Positions 7,096 through 16,458 of a stretch of DNA of 60,838 nucleotides are shown here, in pieces. This DNA is from an uncultured Collinsella sp. (GTDB lineage Bacteria; Actinomycetota; Coriobacteriia; Coriobacteriales; Coriobacteriaceae). Position 1 is the first letter of the stretch, and each line of letters begins with the position of its first letter. The translations under genes were made by a program, and so were the position numbers. Under the pieces are notes generated by a model. That model searched no databases and was not told the origin of the DNA. It worked only from the letters and a program-made list of their open reading frames with translations. The stretch covers positions 1-60,838 of the forward strand of contig CABRYP010000009.1 in assembly GCA_902475245.1 (NCBI GenBank), given 5' to 3'.

Positions 7096-9456
7096 CTAAA
7101 CGCGGCGCTTAAGCTGGGCTCCACCCTCGCCGGGCATCAGGCGGCGCGCGTCGTAGACCGAGTCGACGCTGCTGATAGAGGCCAGCAGCGGATCCAGACC
7201 ACTCGCGTCCGAGATCTCGACCATAAAGCGCAAGGTTGCAATACCCTCGCGGTTGGTCGACGTGGCGGCGGAAAGAATATTGCCGCCTGCATCGCCAATG
7301 GCGATGGTGACGTCCTTGAGCAGGCCCATGCGGTCCAGGCACTCGACCACAATCTCGACCTGGAAAAGCGTATCGGCAGCACCATCCCACTCTACGTCAA
7401 TCATGCGCTCGGGATGTTCCATAAGGCCCTTGACGTTGGGGCAGTTGGCGCGATGCACCGAAACGCCACGACCGCGCGTGATGAAGCCGACGATGTCGTC
7501 GCCCGTCACGGGGTTGCAGCAATGAGCCAGACGGACCAGCAGGCCGCTGTTGCTCTCGCCCTTGACGATAATGCCGTTACTGGCGCTCTTACCGCGCTTT
7601 TGCGGCTTGCGGTTGGAGCCGCGAGCGGGCTGCTTTACGACCTCGGCGATAGCCTCGGCCTTGGTGAGCTGTTCCTCGGGCTTGGGGTCCAAGATTTGCT
7701 CGACCTTATTGCCCACAGCGCGCGGGGCGACCTTGCCCGCGCCAACGGCTGCAAAAAGGTCCTCGAGCTGCTTGAAGTTAAACTGCTCCGCCACGGCGTT
7801 GAGCGCACGCGTGGATCGTGGCGTAGAGATGCCATACCCGCGCTTACGCAGGTCCTTGGCCAGTATATCGCGGCCGGCGGCAGCGTCGTCATCCTTGGTC
7901 GCGGCGGTGAAATAACGGCGAATCTTTGACTTGGCCGAAGGTGTCTTGACGATCTTGAGCCAATCGCGCGACGGCTTAGAGCTCTTGTTAGTCAGAATCT
8001 CGACACGGTCACCCGTCTTGATCTCGTGCGTGAGCGGCGCCACCGCACCGTTGATTTTGGCGCCGACACAGTGGTTACCGACCTCGGTATGAACGGCGTA
8101 GGCAAAGTCGAGCGGTGTAGAGCCGGCACGAAGCGCCATGACCTCGCCCTTGGGCGTAAAGACAAAAATTTCCTGGTCGAACAAGTCGACCTTCAGCGAA
8201 TGCAGGTATTCCTTGGCATCGGTGATCTCGTCAGACGCCGCCCAGTCGAGTGAGTGCTTGAGCCAGTTGATCTGGTCGTCCAGACGCTGCGCATCGTTAG
8301 TCTTGGAGGCAGACGATCCGCCCGACTTCTTATACAGCCAGTGGGCAGCGATGCCATACTCGGCCTGCTCGTGCATTTCGTAGGTTCGAATCTGAATCTC
8401 GAGCGGACGGGCCGTGGGGCCGATAACCGTCGTGTGAAGCGATTGGTAGTTATTGACCTTGGGCATGGCGATATAGTCTTTAAAACGACCGGGCATGGGA
8501 TGCCACAGGGTATGCACGGCACCAAGCGTGGAATAGCAATCGCGCACCGAATGAGTGATGACGCGCAGCGCCACCAGGTCGTAAATCTCGGAGAACTCCT
8601 TGCCCTTGCGCTTCATCTTTTGATAGATGGACCAATAGTGCTTGGAACGACCGTTGATCTGAAAGCCCTCAAGACCAATGCGATTGAGCTCATCGGTGAG
8701 CGTCTTGATGGTCTCGGCCAGATAACGCTCGCGAACCTCGCGCGACTCGGATACCATGCGCGCGATGCGCTGGTAGGCATCGGGCTCCAAGTAGAAAAAG
8801 GACAGGTCCTCGAGCTCCCACTTGATTGAACTCATGCCCAGGCGGTCGGCCAAAGGCGCGTACACGTCCATGGTCTCGCGTGCCTTAAACAGGCGGCGGT
8901 CCTCGCGCAGAGCGGCAAGCGTGCGCATGTTATGCAGGCGGTCGGCGAGCTTGACGATGATGACGCGGATGTCCTTGGACATGGCGAGGAACATCTTGCG
9001 CAGCGTAAGCGCCTGCTTCTCGTCCATGCTGTCGACTTCAATGTTGGTGAGCTTGGTCACGCCGTCGACGAGCCCTGCCACGGTTTCGCCAAACAGACCC
9101 GAAACATCGGCAAGCGAGGTCTCGGTGTCCTCGACGGTATCGTGCAGCAACGCGGCGCACACCACATCGCAGTCCATCTTGAGGTCAGCCAGAATGATAG
9201 CTACCTCGACGGGATGGTTAATGTACATCTCACCCGAGCGCCGCTTTTGGTTGCAGTGCTTCTCGGCAGCAAAGCAGTAGGCCTGCTCCACATTGGAGAA
9301 GTCGTCCTCGTTCATATATTTGAGGCACAGACGCTCCAGCTTGTCGTAGCTGTCCGCCATAATCTCGGGCGGCAGCTCATCGGCATGTTTATAGTGCTCC
9401 ATCTCCGAAAACGGCTGGAGGGTGGAATCATGGGCGGTACGGGCTGCGGCGTCCAT
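7096..9456 (-). CDS. rel: RelA/SpoT bifunctional (p)ppGpp synthetase/hydrolase
   Basis: This is the single long Rel enzyme that makes and degrades the alarmone (p)ppGpp during amino acid starvation. The order of domains is clear: an HD hydrolase with HD in LLHDTVED at 105-106, a synthetase around residues 240-390 with GRFKDYIAMPK and NYQSLHTTV, a TGS domain near 450 (IFVFTPKGEV), a zinc-finger-like segment with HCCNPV, and an ACT domain over the last 80 residues. The length of 786 is typical. The hydrolase motif is intact, so it should be bifunctional. It follows recJ-helicase after 15 bases and precedes the MBL hydrolase. Confidence 0.96.
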   Translation of the reverse strand: MDAAARTAHDSTLQPFSEMEHYKHADELPPEIMADSYDKLERLCLKYMNEDDFSNVEQAYCFAAEKHCNQKRRSGEMYINHPVEVAIILADLKMDCDVVCAALLHDTVEDTETSLADVSGLFGETVAGLVDGVTKLTNIEVDSMDEKQALTLRKMFLAMSKDIRVIIVKLADRLHNMRTLAALREDRRLFKARETMDVYAPLADRLGMSSIKWELEDLSFFYLEPDAYQRIARMVSESREVRERYLAETIKTLTDELNRIGLEGFQINGRSKHYWSIYQKMKRKGKEFSEIYDLVALRVITHSVRDCYSTLGAVHTLWHPMPGRFKDYIAMPKVNNYQSLHTTVIGPTARPLEIQIRTYEMHEQAEYGIAAHWLYKKSGGSSASKTNDAQRLDDQINWLKHSLDWAASDEITDAKEYLHSLKVDLFDQEIFVFTPKGEVMALRAGSTPLDFAYAVHTEVGNHCVGAKINGAVAPLTHEIKTGDRVEILTNKSSKPSRDWLKIVKTPSAKSKIRRYFTAATKDDDAAAGRDILAKDLRKRGYGISTPRSTRALNAVAEQFNFKQLEDLFAAVGAGKVAPRAVGNKVEQILDPKPEEQLTKAEAIAEVVKQPARGSNRKPQKRGKSASNGIIVKGESNSGLLVRLAHCCNPVTGDDIVGFITRGRGVSVHRANCPNVKGLMEHPERMIDVEWDGAADTLFQVEIVVECLDRMGLLKDVTIAIGDAGGNILSAATSTNREGIATLRFMVEISDASGLDPLLASISSVDSVYDARRLMPGEGGAQLKRRV

Positions 9457-9471
9457 CGAGGTCCCCTTCCC

Positions 9472-12400
9472 CTAGGCCCGCGGTACGATCGGGCGGTTAA
9501 CTTTGGCTAGCATATCAGAAGCGCACGAATCGAGTGCCCAGCTCCGAAAAGCCGTGAACTCCATGCGCGAGCGCAAGCCCTCCAAATAGCGAATTGACCT
9601 GCTTAATTGCACGCAACCGGGGTTTTCCGCCATCGCGATGCGACGCGTATCGTCAAACCCCGAAACGCGGCAGAAACCGAGTTCTTCGAAGATTCCCAGG
9701 CCGCTTTCCACCGAGCGCTCGTCGACCGGCGTGCGGGCATCGATGGCAAGACACATCTGCGCAATGTCGATATCGCTCGCGCAGAATGAATCGTCCCCCG
9801 TCTTGCCACGGTTGGAGCGCCACATGGTCTGCAGCGCTCGATAGAGAGTGACAAGCTCATCGCGCTCGGGCGCGTAACAATCGAGCAGGCGCTCATTAAT
9901 ACGAGCGTCACGCGACGAATAGAGCAGGTGAATCACAGCGGGCTGTCCATCGCGGCCGGCACGGCCACTCATCTGGTTAAACTCAATCGCACCAAACGGC
10001 ATGTGGTAGAGCACGACATGACGGATATCGGGCAGGTTGACGCCCTCACCGAAGGCAGAGGTCGAAACGATGCAACTGAGGCTTCCGTCGCGAAACGCTT
10101 CCTCGACACGGCGGCGATCGGAGCGCGCAAGCCCGGCGTTATAGAACGCAATATGGGTCGCGCAGTCGGGCACGCGTTTGCGCAACGTCTTGGCAAGCGC
10201 CACGGACTGGTCGCGCGAGTTGACGTAGATGACGGTCTTCTCCCCCGTCGCCACGATTGACACCAGGCGATTTTCGCGGCTCGCAAGGTCACGGTCGTCC
10301 TCGAGTTGCAGGTTCTCGCGAACGGTCTCGTCGACCACCGTCCTGGTAATCGGCAATACACGAGCAAGCTCCGCCACGACCGGGGCCGTCGCGGTAGCCG
10401 TTGCCGCCATGACAACGGGGTCGCCCAGGGCTTTGAGAATATCGGGCATGTCGAGGTAGGCGCTCCGGTCGCCGCCTTTGGCAAGACCGGCATGGTGTGC
10501 CTCATCGATAACGACAAAGCCAATACGTCCAGAACGTGCAAAGCGATCGCGATGGATAGACAGGAACTCCGGCGTCGTGAGAACGATGCCGGTGCGGCCC
10601 GAAGCCAGGCCGGCAAACACGTCATCGCGCGCTGCCTCCACGGTCTCGCCGGTCAACACGCCCACGCCAATGCCGAGCGCAGCCATCGTCGACGAGAGGT
10701 GATAAGCCTGGTCGGCAACGAGCGCGCGCAGCGGATAGACAAAGATGCTCGCCCGCCCACGAAGGACCGCCTCGCGCGCGGCGTGCACATGGAAGATGAG
10801 CGACTTGCCGCGCCCCGTCCCCATAACGGCCAAGACGCTCTGGTGGTCGGCGAGCGCGTCGAGTGCCTCGACCTGCGCGCGATGCGGCTGGTTCGAGCCG
10901 ATAAAGCTATGGATAAGCGAGCGCGTGAGCTCGGTATAAGAAAGCTGGGCGAGCGTCTCACGTTTACGCGACTCCAGGCGCAGGCCAGAATCCGCTGGTT
11001 GCACGCCGCGGCGAAGCTCACATGCCGGATCGTCGATATTGGGCGCCGCGGTATCGCGCACCAAGACATCTTTAATCATGAGCTTGGGCTTCACACGTCC
11101 CTGCCAATGTTCGGCCACGGCCTCGAACACCAAGTCGACGGCACTGTCGCAATTGATGAGTTTATCGATCTGCGGCACGCGGAACATGATGGCCGGCACG
11201 CTCGCGGCGCCATCGGTCGCCACAAAGCGCATGTGCTCGCCGGTTTTGCCCACCACGGCGCGATCGCACATCGTCACGCCCTCGGCGGCCAGAAGCGGCA
11301 CCTTATTGCCCTGGCCAAACGGCTCAAGACGGGAAATCTGCTCGATGGTCTCGATATTCAGCTCGGAGAGGTCAACGGTGGCGGCAACCTCGTCAGTGTC
11401 CTCAAAGTCATCGGCAGGAAGCTCCGATAGCACGGCCGAAAGGCGACGGCGGAACTCATCGAGCTTGGATGCCTCGATGGTCACGCCCACCGCACCGGCA
11501 TGCCCGCCGCGACGAATCAGCAGGTCGGAGCAGCGTTCTACGGCGTCGAACAGGTTGACTTTGCCCACCGAGCGACCCGAACCGCGAGCGATACCGTCCT
11601 CGATCGAGAACAGCAGCGCCGGCACGTGATAACGGTTGGTCAGGCGGCTCGCCACGATGCCCTTGACGCCCTCGTGCCAACCTTCGCCGCCCACGACAAT
11701 CGCGCGCCCGCCGTCATAAGTCTCCTCGACCTTCGCCATGGCATCGCGCGTAAGCTCGGCCTCGATCTCGCGGCGTTGGCGATTGATTTCCTCGAGCTCG
11801 GCGGCAAGCGCGCTCGCTTCGATGGGGTCGCGGGCAAGCAGCAGGTCGAGCGCCAGCTTGGGATCAGCCATGCGGCCGGCAGCATTCAGACGAGGGATGA
11901 GCGAAAACGACAGGCCGTCGGCCGTAATGGTAGAAAGGTCGGCCTTGGCAAGTGCGGCAAGCGCGATATAACCGGGGCGGGCCGTCACGCGCATCTGCTG
12001 GATGCCCTCGGCGACCAGTGCGCGATTCTCGGGCGTGAGCGGCATCATGTCGGACACGGTGCCCAGCGCCGCGACCTCTATCAGCGAACGCCAATACGAC
12101 GGCTTGCCCAAACGCTCGCCCAGGACCTGTACCAGCTTAAGCGCCACACCGGCACCGGCAAGCTCGCGCGAGGGGCCCTCGTCCTCGAGCTTGGGGTCGG
12201 TCAGGGGCACGCCCTGCGGCACCTGGTCGGACGGCTCGTGATGGTCCGTGACCACCAAATCAATCCCCAGGCTCTCCAGGTAGGAGACCTCTTCCTTGGC
12301 AGCAATACCGTTATCGACGGTCACAATCAGGTTGGGTTGAGCAAGCTCGTTGACGCGGTCGAGCGCCGCACGCGACAGGCCGTAGCCCTCGTCAAAGCGG

Positions 12401-12759
12401 TGCGGAATAAACGGCGTGACGTTGGCGCCAAACGAACGTAGCGCCTCGGTCAACAGACAAGTCGACGTAATGCCGTCGACGTCAAAATCGCCAAAGACGG
12501 CGATACGCTCGTGGTTGCGAATAGCACGCTCAACGCGGTCGGCGACGACCGCCATGCCCGGAATAACAAGCGGGTCCGCCCAGTCGCGATCGAGCGAAGG
12601 CGTCAAAAACAGCTGGCCTTCCTCGATGGATGTAATGCCGTGCGCAACCATAATGCGCGCCACCAGCCCGGGTATGCCCAGACCAGCCGAAAGCTCCTTT
12701 TCGAGCTCGGGATTTTGCTGAGCGACCGCCCAGCGATGCGTCGTCTTAAGCGATGACAT
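9472..12759 (-). CDS. recJ: RecJ single-strand exonuclease fused to a RecQ-like superfamily 2 helicase
   Basis: About 585 N-terminal residues form a RecJ DHH/DHHA1 nuclease: GDFDVDGITS (90-99), VTVDNGI, TDHHE (171-175), IPRLNAAGRM and RRGGHAGAVG. RecJ degrades 5' single-stranded ends in recombination and mismatch repair. After a linker, a second enzyme follows: Walker A GTGRGKS (647-653), DEAH (752-755), TATAT as motif III, and SGRAGRDGQ as motif VI near 930. Most bacteria encode RecJ and RecQ separately, so here both may be delivered on one chain of 1,095 residues. The ATG at 12759 is preferred because KTTHRWAV is where RecJ proteins begin; a GTG at 12804 is the alternative. A TATAAT on this strand lies near 12868-12873 without a good -35. 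Confidence 0.92.
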   Translation of the reverse strand: MSSLKTTHRWAVAQQNPELEKELSAGLGIPGLVARIMVAHGITSIEEGQLFLTPSLDRDWADPLVIPGMAVVADRVERAIRNHERIAVFGDFDVDGITSTCLLTEALRSFGANVTPFIPHRFDEGYGLSRAALDRVNELAQPNLIVTVDNGIAAKEEVSYLESLGIDLVVTDHHEPSDQVPQGVPLTDPKLEDEGPSRELAGAGVALKLVQVLGERLGKPSYWRSLIEVAALGTVSDMMPLTPENRALVAEGIQQMRVTARPGYIALAALAKADLSTITADGLSFSLIPRLNAAGRMADPKLALDLLLARDPIEASALAAELEEINRQRREIEAELTRDAMAKVEETYDGGRAIVVGGEGWHEGVKGIVASRLTNRYHVPALLFSIEDGIARGSGRSVGKVNLFDAVERCSDLLIRRGGHAGAVGVTIEASKLDEFRRRLSAVLSELPADDFEDTDEVAATVDLSELNIETIEQISRLEPFGQGNKVPLLAAEGVTMCDRAVVGKTGEHMRFVATDGAASVPAIMFRVPQIDKLINCDSAVDLVFEAVAEHWQGRVKPKLMIKDVLVRDTAAPNIDDPACELRRGVQPADSGLRLESRKRETLAQLSYTELTRSLIHSFIGSNQPHRAQVEALDALADHQSVLAVMGTGRGKSLIFHVHAAREAVLRGRASIFVYPLRALVADQAYHLSSTMAALGIGVGVLTGETVEAARDDVFAGLASGRTGIVLTTPEFLSIHRDRFARSGRIGFVVIDEAHHAGLAKGGDRSAYLDMPDILKALGDPVVMAATATATAPVVAELARVLPITRTVVDETVRENLQLEDDRDLASRENRLVSIVATGEKTVIYVNSRDQSVALAKTLRKRVPDCATHIAFYNAGLARSDRRRVEEAFRDGSLSCIVSTSAFGEGVNLPDIRHVVLYHMPFGAIEFNQMSGRAGRDGQPAVIHLLYSSRDARINERLLDCYAPERDELVTLYRALQTMWRSNRGKTGDDSFCASDIDIAQMCLAIDARTPVDERSVESGLGIFEELGFCRVSGFDDTRRIAMAENPGCVQLSRSIRYLEGLRSRMEFTAFRSWALDSCASDMLAKVNRPIVPRA

Positions 12760-13033
12760 AGGCGCCCACCCCCGATAGGGGCAGGTCGCCGCGATACCTC
12801 TCACGGTTCATAGCGATGAGTCCTCTGTGTATGCCCGCTTCGGCAGGCAGATCTGTTGAACGGATTTATTATACCGTGCGGCACGGACGCAGAGCCTCGC
12901 GGCACGCCCTGGTTTCGGTAAACGAGGCCGGTAATAGCCTCGAAATAATCGAGCGTTTCTGACGCACGGACGCATGCGAGCGTCTAGCATATCCATTCAA
13001 ACGAGTTCGCGGATAAAGGGAGTCACGGGGCAT

Positions 13034-14032
13034 ATGAAGCAATGGGTTGGACTGGGAAAGTTCCTCGCGGGGCATATGCAGGTCATCGTTCCGATTTGCG
13101 TAACGCTCGGCGTGCTCTTTCCCCAGCAGATCGGAGTACTTAAGCCCATCGTTCCCGCCCTCTTCGCCTTTATGACGTTCCAAGGTGCGCTCAGCAACAC
13201 CTTCCACCAGGTCGCTGAGGTGTTCCGCCGTCCCCTGCACCTGATTTTGGCGCTGCTCGTCTCGGCGGTGCTTATTCCCATAGCAGCCTATGCCATGGGA
13301 TCGCTGTTCTTTGGCTCCAATCCCAACCTTGTCTGCGGCATCGTGCTCGAGTACAGCGTACCCGTGGCGGTCACTGCCTTTATGTGGATTAGCATGTTCG
13401 GCGGCAACGGCCCGCTCGCGCTCACCATCATCCTGACGTCCTCGGTTATCTCGCCTGTGACGATTCCGCTCACGCTGAAGCTCTTGCTGGGTGCCACCGT
13501 CTCGATCGATGTGCCGAGCATGATGCAGGACATGGCCTTTATGATCGCCATCCCCGCCGTGCTCGGCATCGTGATCAACGAGCTCACACGTGGATGGGGA
13601 CACGAGAAGCTCTCCCCCGCGCTCTCGCCCGCCTGCAAGTTCATGATGATGGGCATTATCGCTTCCAACTCCACCGCCATGAGCGAGTACGTCCTGCACA
13701 TGAACGCGATGCGTCTGGAAGTCGCCCTCTTTATTTTGACCTTCGCCATCAGCGGCTTTGTCGTCGGTTTTCTGGTCGCCCGTGCGCTGCATCTGCCATA
13801 TAGCGAGACGACTACCATGTGCTTTACCTGCGGCATGCGTAACATCTCTTCGGGCGCCGTCATCGCCACACAGTACTTTCCAGGCGAAGTCGTGTTTCCC
13901 GTCATGTGCGGAACGCTGTTTCAGCAGATACTCGCCTCGTTTATCGGGCATCTCTTTGAGCGTCTGACCGGCGAGGAGCGCGCCGCCCAGCGCAAGCGTG
14001 TCGAGGCCGGCCGCGACGCCATGGCGCGCTAG
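13034..14032 (+). CDS. Bile acid:sodium symporter (BASS) family transporter
   Basis: This highly hydrophobic protein of about 330 residues has nine or ten membrane segments. The family-type motif CGMRNISSGAVIA in the second half corresponds to the BASS core that binds sodium. The family carries bile acids, pantothenate, pyruvate or other organic anions; the substrate here is not evident. The start is set at ATG 13034 (MKQWVGLGKF), 11 bases after AGGGAG; a longer reading from 12974 is less likely. It is transcribed divergently from the recJ operon and convergently with the cutC pair. Confidence 0.82.
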   Translation: MKQWVGLGKFLAGHMQVIVPICVTLGVLFPQQIGVLKPIVPALFAFMTFQGALSNTFHQVAEVFRRPLHLILALLVSAVLIPIAAYAMGSLFFGSNPNLVCGIVLEYSVPVAVTAFMWISMFGGNGPLALTIILTSSVISPVTIPLTLKLLLGATVSIDVPSMMQDMAFMIAIPAVLGIVINELTRGWGHEKLSPALSPACKFMMMGIIASNSTAMSEYVLHMNAMRLEVALFILTFAISGFVVGFLVARALHLPYSETTTMCFTCGMRNISSGAVIATQYFPGEVVFPVMCGTLFQQILASFIGHLFERLTGEERAAQRKRVEAGRDAMAR

Positions 14033-14062
14033 ACTGTCCGCATTACACGGGTGTTAATCTTG

Positions 14063-14860
14063 CTATACGAGCGTTTCCAGATGCGCACGCAAGCGCTCAG
14101 CATCGATATCGAGCGTTGTCTCGGCATTGACCTGGGCCAAACGATAGCCGACAAAGTAGGGCGAAACCACCCAACGCGGCAGCGCCTTGGCAATGGTCCG
14201 ACCGCCCAGGTGATAGAAGAACAAGTTGTACGACTCTGCGCGACCACCGTGGTGCTCGTTCAGGATATAGCGCAGAGCCACCTGGATCGCATCGGCGAAG
14301 AGATCTGCCTCGGCTTGGTCTCTTGTGTCATCGCTGGCGGCGATTCCCTGCGGGGCTGAAACGTTGACCTCAAAGAACCCCATGATCGGTTCGGTTGAGA
14401 TGTTGGCCGCGATTCTCCCCTGTTGCCAGACATTGATGCCTTCGAAATTGGCGGAAGTCAACGAAGCATAGCCGTCTTCCTGCTCCAAACCCACAATCTG
14501 CATGTGCGGATGAACGAGACTACCGCCCGAGAGAGGACCCTTGTTCTTGTACATGAGCACGCTTCGATACTGCCGTGAATCGATCATCTGCTGCCAGCAA
14601 TCCAGGGCAAACCTCATCACATGGTGGAGTTCATCTGGCTCATAGGTCACCAGGTCGGCATCGTGATCGGCTGACTCGATCAGCACGGTTTGACGGGTGG
14701 CGCGCAGGGTTTTGAACTTATTCTCGAGCCAGATGCAGTCGCCGTCGCGCCGGATGATATTGGCGAGTCCCTCGGTATCGCAAAAGGGGCACGCGGTGCC
14801 AGGGCGCCGGTTGTCGTCGGGCTTGCCGCTCGCCTGCTGAACGTCAAATACCAGCGCCAC
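14063..14860 (-). CDS. GalT/HIT-like DUF4931-type protein
   Basis: The 265-residue product contains CPFC near residue 25, a likely zinc site, and the motif VHPHMQ, which resembles the HxHxQ active site of galactose-1-phosphate uridylyltransferase. It lacks the full GalT length and is best placed with the DUF4931 proteins of the HIT superfamily, whose reactions are nucleotidyl transfer or hydrolysis. It begins with GTG at 14858-14860, three bases after the cutC stop, so the two genes are almost certainly translated from one mRNA. The true substrate is unknown. Confidence 0.72.
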   Translation of the reverse strand: MALVFDVQQASGKPDDNRRPGTACPFCDTEGLANIIRRDGDCIWLENKFKTLRATRQTVLIESADHDADLVTYEPDELHHVMRFALDCWQQMIDSRQYRSVLMYKNKGPLSGGSLVHPHMQIVGLEQEDGYASLTSANFEGINVWQQGRIAANISTEPIMGFFEVNVSAPQGIAASDDTRDQAEADLFADAIQVALRYILNEHHGGRAESYNLFFYHLGGRTIAKALPRWVVSPYFVGYRLAQVNAETTLDIDAERLRAHLETLV

Positions 14861-14863
14861 GGG

Positions 14864-15541
14864 TTACGCCTCCAGCGGCACGATCTTGGTACCATGGAGC
14901 TCGGAGACGCCCAATGCCGCCGCCACGGTATCGCGGTTGGCCGTGGAAATGCCGCCGCCGGGAAGGATGGTCAGGCGGTCGCCCGCATACTCGACAAGAC
15001 GCGATAGGTGCTCCAGATTGTCCTCGATCGGCGTTCCGGCAGCACCACCATGCGTCAGGATACGCGTGATGCCGCAGTCGGCGAGTGTGTCGACGGCATC
15101 GAGCTGAGCCTCGGGCGAGAGCTGGTCAAACGCCATGTGGAAGGTAATGTCAAGGGACTCGCGCTTGCACTCCTCGGTCGCGCAGCCCGCGGCCATCACG
15201 AGGGCGCCCAACGTAAGCTCGTCGAGCGCCCAGCCGCCGGCACAAGGCTTGCAGCAGCCAAAGACCAAGCCATCGGCGCCGGCGCTCACGGCAAGACCCA
15301 AGTCCATCTCCATCATGCGCAGCTCGTCCTGGTTGTAGTGAAAGTCAACGCCACGCGGGCGAATCATGCACATCACTCGTGCGTCATGCTCGTGAGCATA
15401 GCTGACCGTAGCGCTGATAACACCAGCCGAGGGCGTAGTGCCACCGACGGCAAGGTTGTCGCACAGCTCGATGCGCTTTGCACCGGCATCGATAGCCGCC
15501 GGCACCCGCTCAAAGTTCTCGGCACAAAACTCGTACAGCAT
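14864..15541 (-). CDS. cutC: CutC family protein
   Basis: This is a TIM-barrel protein of the CutC family, recognised by KRIELCDNLAVGGTTPS, MIRPRG near residue 70 and ITFHMAFDQL. The name comes from a copper-sensitivity phenotype in E. coli, but a direct copper role is disputed and the biochemical reaction is not established. The start is taken at ATG 15541 (MLYEFCAEN), seven bases after GGGGGT; an upstream ATG at 15580 would add 13 residues. It is the first gene of a two-gene unit with the GalT/HIT-like gene. Confidence 0.9.
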   Translation of the reverse strand: MLYEFCAENFERVPAAIDAGAKRIELCDNLAVGGTTPSAGVISATVSYAHEHDARVMCMIRPRGVDFHYNQDELRMMEMDLGLAVSAGADGLVFGCCKPCAGGWALDELTLGALVMAAGCATEECKRESLDITFHMAFDQLSPEAQLDAVDTLADCGITRILTHGGAAGTPIEDNLEHLSRLVEYAGDRLTILPGGGISTANRDTVAAALGVSELHGTKIVPLEA

Positions 15542-15607
15542 AGATAGACCCCCAGATGGCAAACGTTTTCCGATGGGCATTGTCGCACTTTAAATACCAA
15601 CCCGCAC

Positions 15608-15696
15608 AATGATCCCTTGGGGACGGAGGAAAACGGATCGCCCAGTGAGTCGATTTGACCCGGCGATCCGTTTTCCTCCGTCCCCAAGGGATCATT
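15608..15696. repeat. Perfect 35-base inverted repeat between cutC and livF
   Basis: Bases 15608-15642 (starting AATGATCCCTTGGGGACGG) are exactly complementary to 15662-15696, with a 19-base loop. No reading frame or promoter explains it. The absence of a single mismatch in 35 pairs argues for recent origin or active maintenance, as in a miniature mobile or palindromic repeat. It abuts the livF terminator. Confidence 0.9.
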
Positions 15697-15733
15697 TAAA
15701 AAGGGGCGCCGACCGGGATAGTCAGCGCCCCTT
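15696..15733 (-). terminator. Terminator of the liv operon
   Basis: AAGGGGCGCCGAC (15701-15713) pairs with GTCAGCGCCCCTT (15721-15733) with one mismatch. On the reverse strand TTTTT follows. It lies 11 bases after the livF stop. Confidence 0.85.
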
Positions 15734-15744
15734 CGTTGAATGAA

Positions 15745-16458
15745 TTAACCACCAAGATATGCTTTGCGGACGTTGTCGTCATGGAGCAGCTCTTGGCCGG
15801 TGCCGGTCATGGTGATCTTGCCGGTCTCGAGCACGTAGCCGCGTGTGGCGATGGAAAGAGCCATCTGTGCGTTTTGCTCGACCAGGAGCACCGTGGTGCC
15901 GGCCTTGTGCAGGTCCTCGACAATTTGGAAGATCTGTTCGATCAGAATCGGCGCCAGACCCATGGAGGGTTCGTCGAGCATGAGCAGCTTAGGGTTACTC
16001 ATAAGGGCGCGGCCCATAACGAGCATCTGCTGCTCGCCGCCCGAAAGGGTACCGGCGACCTGGCGACGACGCTCCTTCAGGCGCGGGAACTGCTCGTAGA
16101 CGCGCTCGAGGCCCGGAGCCACCGTTGACTTGGGCTGCGTATAGGCACCCATTTCCAGGTTCTCCTCGACCGTCATCTGCAAAAAGGCACGACGACCCTC
16201 GGGCACCTGAGCCAGGCCCTTACCAACCAGCTTGTCGGCGGGCGTATGGGTAATGTCCTCGCCCATAAACTTGATGGAGCCGGTCTTAGAGCGCAGCAGG
16301 CCCGAGACGGTCTTGAGCGTCGTGGACTTGCCGGCACCGTTGGCGCCAATCAGGGCCACGATCTCACCCTCGTTGACGTTAAAGGAGATGTCCTTAATGG
16401 CGTGGATGGCGCCGTACCAGACGTTGATGTTGTAGACGGAAAGCATCGGCTCTGCCAT
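15745..16458 (-). CDS. livF: Branched-chain amino acid ABC transporter, ATP-binding protein LivF
   Basis: The 237-residue ATPase has Walker A GANGAGKST near residue 37, the signature LSGGEQQM and Walker B LLMLDEPS. LivF and LivG form the nucleotide-binding pair that drives import of leucine, isoleucine and valine, or related amino acids, through LivH-LivM. The short YNINVWYGAIHA start is typical of LivF. It is the last gene of livK-H-M-G-F and directly abuts livG with no gap. A terminator follows. Confidence 0.94.
   Translation of the reverse strand: MAEPMLSVYNINVWYGAIHAIKDISFNVNEGEIVALIGANGAGKSTTLKTVSGLLRSKTGSIKFMGEDITHTPADKLVGKGLAQVPEGRRAFLQMTVEENLEMGAYTQPKSTVAPGLERVYEQFPRLKERRRQVAGTLSGGEQQMLVMGRALMSNPKLLMLDEPSMGLAPILIEQIFQIVEDLHKAGTTVLLVEQNAQMALSIATRGYVLETGKITMTGTGQELLHDDNVRKAYLGG

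Noticed and set aside
12869..13951. A 360-codon reverse frame opposite the BASS transporter
   Set aside because: It has a His/Asp/Gly-rich nonsense composition and lies antisense to a clear membrane protein.
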